A stretch of 64,000 bases of DNA. It comes from Lactobacillus xujianguonis. Its GTDB lineage: Bacteria > Bacillota > Bacilli > Lactobacillales > Lactobacillaceae. The notes under the pieces were generated by a model. The model searched no databases. It was not told where the DNA came from and saw only the letters and a program-made list of their open reading frames with translations. Both the position numbers and the translations under genes were made by a program. The stretch is taken from positions 54,607 through 118,606 of the forward strand of contig NZ_ML136875.1 of assembly GCF_004009905.1 (NCBI RefSeq), in the 5' to 3' direction. Of the stretch, positions 63,808-64,000 are shown piece by piece. Each line of letters opens with the position of its first letter. Position 1 is the stretch's first letter.

Positions 63808-64000
63808 TTACGCAGCCAAACGATATGGAAATGAAACTACCAATTTGGCTTTTAAATTTCGTTTATCTTTTCTGCCTAATCTAATCGGAGTTAAATAGGC
63901 AATCATATTTAACAATAATTGTGAAAAATTTAAATCTGAAAAGTCATTTGAGCTAAAATATTGTCGCCAAATACAACATGCCATTTTAAAATCGATTTGA
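63808..64000 (-). CDS. transposase C-terminus, truncated by window edge
   Basis: The minus-strand frame is open from the window end to TAA at 63808-63810 and reads FKMACCIWRQYF, then LLLNMIAYLTPIRLGRKDKRNLKAKLVVSFPYRLAA. This looks like the end of a DDE-type (IS4-like) transposase of lactobacilli. The rest lies beyond the window. The insertion sequence right end would be expected between 63765 and 63808, but no terminal repeat can be confirmed. Confidence 0.6.
   Translation of the reverse strand, partial: QIDFKMACCIWRQYFSSNDFSDLNFSQLLLNMIAYLTPIRLGRKDKRNLKAKLVVSFPYRLAA

Overview
The window is AT-rich Firmicute DNA that fits a host-adapted Lactobacillus (acidophilus/helveticus/amylovorus type). 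This is inferred from gene content and order, not from a database search. Clues are a complete upp-atpBEFHAGDC-mreB-rodA block, several TTG starts behind strong GGAGG sites, an LTA synthase family protein, SH3/GW-like secreted proteins, and a 6S RNA next to usp and rarA.

Region 1 (about 1-16.7 kb) is plasmid- or ICE-derived and almost entirely on the + strand. It has ribbon-helix-helix (RHH) accessory genes (one frameshifted), a candidate oriT, a relaxase, a DUF3991/TOPRIM primase-like protein, a degenerate NUDIX protein, an ArdC-type antirestriction metalloprotein, a small structured RNA with its own promoter and terminator, a topoisomerase III, a CPBP protease killed by a stop codon, and a ParA/RHH partition cassette with tandem 10-bp repeats upstream. 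A secreted SH3-like protein and a Fic protein follow, and the region ends in what looks like a relic attachment site. Three of its promoters carry the same palindrome in the -35/-10 spacer, which suggests one shared regulator. The primase-like and ArdC-like proteins end in almost the same peptide.

Region 2 (16.8-29.6 kb) is chromosomal: a frameshifted DUF3737 gene, a PatB/MalY-type lyase, manA, an SdpI-like membrane protein, an OmpR-type two-component system, an LTA synthase, a VanZ-like protein, pgi, an MFS exporter and a beta-lactamase-family hydrolase. It closes with tRNA-Glu(CTC) and tRNA-Gln(CTG).

Region 3 (29,813-37,277) is a 7.5-kb satellite-like element inserted in the 3' end of tRNA-Gln(CTG) and bounded by an 18-bp direct repeat. 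It encodes an integrase, a CI/Cro-like switch with operators, an AlpA-like protein, a VapE-type replication helicase next to an iteron origin, an ArpU-like regulator and a candidate minus-strand small RNA. It has no capsid, terminase or relaxase gene. It carries two copies of a motif that otherwise occurs just upstream of the Region 1 relaxase, so it may be mobilised in trans by oriT mimicry.

Region 4 (37.3-62.5 kb) is conserved chromosome: murT (without gatD beside it), tdk-prfA-prmC-tsaC, upp, the ATP synthase operon, ywzB-mreB-yidD-DUF2969-rodA, then minus-strand usp, a 6S/Lacto-usp RNA, rarA-yueI and rpsD with a long leader, and plus-strand ezrA, a cysteine desulfurase, thiI, rsuA and a glycerophosphodiesterase.

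Region 5 (62.5-64 kb) is a decay zone of two broken surface or secreted protein genes that ends in the C-terminus of a transposase on the minus strand.
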